From contig NZ_FRCC01000005.1 of the NCBI RefSeq assembly GCF_900142775.1, positions 124,001-188,000 of the forward strand: a stretch of 64,000 nt of DNA. Direction: 5' to 3'. Position 1 is the first letter of the stretch. Each line of letters starts with the position of its first letter. The notes beneath the pieces were generated by a model. The model made no database searches. It saw nothing but the letters and a program-made list of their open reading frames with translations, and was not told where the DNA came from. This DNA is from Flavobacterium flevense (lineage in GTDB: Bacteria > Bacteroidota > Bacteroidia > Flavobacteriales > Flavobacteriaceae). Of this stretch, positions 62,866 through 64,000 are shown piece after piece. The position numbers and the translations under genes were made by a program.

Positions 62866-64000
62866 ATGAAAAGTCTGCTGCATATTTTACTATTTTTTCT
62901 ATTACCTCCTGCTATTGCCTCGCTAAGAGCACAAGTTATTAGTGTAGACGACACAAAAAATGCAAGCGAACTCGTATCACTCCTAACCAATAATAGTTCT
63001 TGTTTACAAATAATGAACGAAAGTGTTACAGGAGATTCATTTACCTCAGGAAAAAACAGTTATGGTGTTTTTACAAATACAAATCCTAATTTTCCTTTTC
63101 AATCCGGAATTGTTTTAAGCACCTGGAGCAGCACGCAATCTGTAGGACCATTTGTTAGAAATTTAGGTGGCGGTAACAATGCATGGCTGGGCGATGCTGA
63201 TTTAAATCAGTCCTTAAACATCAATTCTATTAATGCAACCGTTCTTGAATTTGACTTTATTCCGTTAACAAACTCAATAAGTTTCAATTATTTTTTTGCA
63301 TCCAATGAATATCAGGATGATTTCCCCTGCAACTACTCAGACGGATTTGCTTTTTTAATTAAAGAAAAAGGAAGCACGGCAGCTTATCAAAATTTAGCGG
63401 TACTTCCCAATACTTCGACAGCAGTTTCATCACAAAACATTCATCCCGCTATTAGTTTTAATGACAATGGAGTACTCAAAACCTGTAATGCAATTAATGA
63501 AAATTATTTTGCCCAATACAACAACAGCACCAGCCCTATTAATTATGCCGGACAAACCAGGATTTTAAATGCACAAACCACTGTAACGCCCGGAACCACT
63601 TATCATATAAAACTAGTTATAGGTGATGATGCTGTGAATTATTATGATTCTGCGATTTTTATTGAAGCCGCCAGTTTTAATTCGGCAATAGATTTAGGAA
63701 CTGATAAATTATTAGCTACAAACAATGCGGTTTGCTTTGGCGAAAATTATATTATTGACACCCAACTCTCTGCCAGCTATACCTATAAATGGTATAAAAA
63801 CAATGTTTTATTACCTTTAGAAACACAACCTTCTTATACGGTAACAAATCCGGGGACTTATAAAGTCGAAGTAACACTGAACCCATCCACTTGCAGTGTT
63901 TCAAACGAAATTAAGATAGAATACACCCCGCAAATTATTTTAAACAACGCTAGCTTAACTCAATGTGATGGGGATGAAGACGGAAAATCCTTGTTTGATT
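62866..64000 (+). CDS. Choice-of-anchor L domain protein, 5' part (T9SS-type secreted)
   Basis: A large exported protein cut off by the window end; 378 residues are visible. A signal peptide (residues 1-23, ending LRA-Q) is followed by the choice-of-anchor L domain: SGIVLSTWSS, LEFDFIPLTNSISFNYFFASNEYQDDFPCNYSDGFAFLI and TYHIKLVIGDDAVNYYDSAIFIEA. From about 295 an Ig-like/PKD-type module begins (YTYKWYKNNVLL). Such proteins usually carry a C-terminal type IX secretion sorting domain, which would lie beyond the window. They are surface adhesins or gliding-associated proteins. The start ATG fits the signal peptide. Confidence 0.85.
   Translation, partial: MKSLLHILLFFLLPPAIASLRAQVISVDDTKNASELVSLLTNNSSCLQIMNESVTGDSFTSGKNSYGVFTNTNPNFPFQSGIVLSTWSSTQSVGPFVRNLGGGNNAWLGDADLNQSLNINSINATVLEFDFIPLTNSISFNYFFASNEYQDDFPCNYSDGFAFLIKEKGSTAAYQNLAVLPNTSTAVSSQNIHPAISFNDNGVLKTCNAINENYFAQYNNSTSPINYAGQTRILNAQTTVTPGTTYHIKLVIGDDAVNYYDSAIFIEAASFNSAIDLGTDKLLATNNAVCFGENYIIDTQLSASYTYKWYKNNVLLPLETQPSYTVTNPGTYKVEVTLNPSTCSVSNEIKIEYTPQIILNNASLTQCDGDEDGKSLFD

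Overview
The window looks like a chromosome segment of a Flavobacteriaceae bacterium, most likely Flavobacterium or a close relative. It is AT-rich, spacers carry the Bacteroidetes -7 promoter word TAnnTTTG, Shine-Dalgarno sequences are weak, and gene content is typical of the group: a lone BirA without a DNA-binding domain, RsfS-FtsH, an OstA-like protein, malate:quinone oxidoreductase, a ParE/ParC-type topoisomerase pair, and a choice-of-anchor L protein of the kind exported by type IX secretion. No rRNA, tRNA, CRISPR array, prophage or complete insertion sequence was seen.

Layout. 0-2.2 kb: a vSGLT-like sodium/sugar symporter. 2.2-8.6 kb: birA diverging from rsfS-ftsH, then a tight operon of a LUD protein, cdsA, psd, an acyl-CoA-binding protein and a lipoprotein superoxide dismutase. 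8.8-14 kb: OstA-like protein, class-III aminotransferase, TPR protein and aroE. 14.1-18.7 kb: two secreted carbohydrate-active proteins (SGNH O-acetylesterase and beta-helix pectinesterase-like) around a small acidic protein. 18.8-28.7 kb, minus strand: parC, a lipoprotein, a DUF1016 nuclease remnant, parE, yihY with an FMN reductase, mqo, ruvX and a RelE/ParE-type toxin-antitoxin pair. 28.7-38 kb: dapD, then a surface-glycan cluster (GT9, CDP-glycerol-transferase-like, InaA-type kinase, DUF5672, two GT4-like transferases) and an MsbA-like exporter. 38.3-43.9 kb: sua5-type gene, GxxExxY gene, cca, ctaA, a CDP-alcohol phosphatidyltransferase and two thioredoxin-fold proteins. 43.9-45.0 kb: a 1.17-kb G-poor non-coding desert. 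45-50.8 kb: acetyltransferase, VOC protein, ClC and HPP membrane proteins, a pRiA4b-like protein, a four-helix-bundle protein and a nucleoid-associated protein. 50.8-60.3 kb: GAF protein, HD-PycTM membrane protein, a giant metallophosphoesterase/kinase-like/Omp85 fusion, a beta-propeller-like protein and a kinase-like protein. 60.6-64 kb: PAS histidine kinase, response regulator and the 5' part of a secreted adhesin-like gene.

Three things stand out. First, two small genes of mobile-associated families (GxxExxY; four-helix-bundle S23/Avd-like) each sit in a cassette bounded by long inverted repeats and fitted exactly between housekeeping genes. A gene-less copy of one repeat and a third inverted-repeat element occur elsewhere in the window. 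Second, 50.8-60.3 kb collects signalling proteins of unusual architecture: an HD phosphohydrolase fused to the membrane effector domain known from Pycsar defence, but with no cyclase beside it; an outer-membrane lipoprotein fusing a phosphoesterase, a kinase-like domain and an Omp85 barrel; and a second kinase-like protein. Third, the 1.17-kb desert repeats A-tract/CACC words.

Several starts were moved to internal ATGs because the longest frame begins at a TTG or other codon inside a promoter, a spacer or the preceding gene. All functional calls come from motif reading only; no database search was run.
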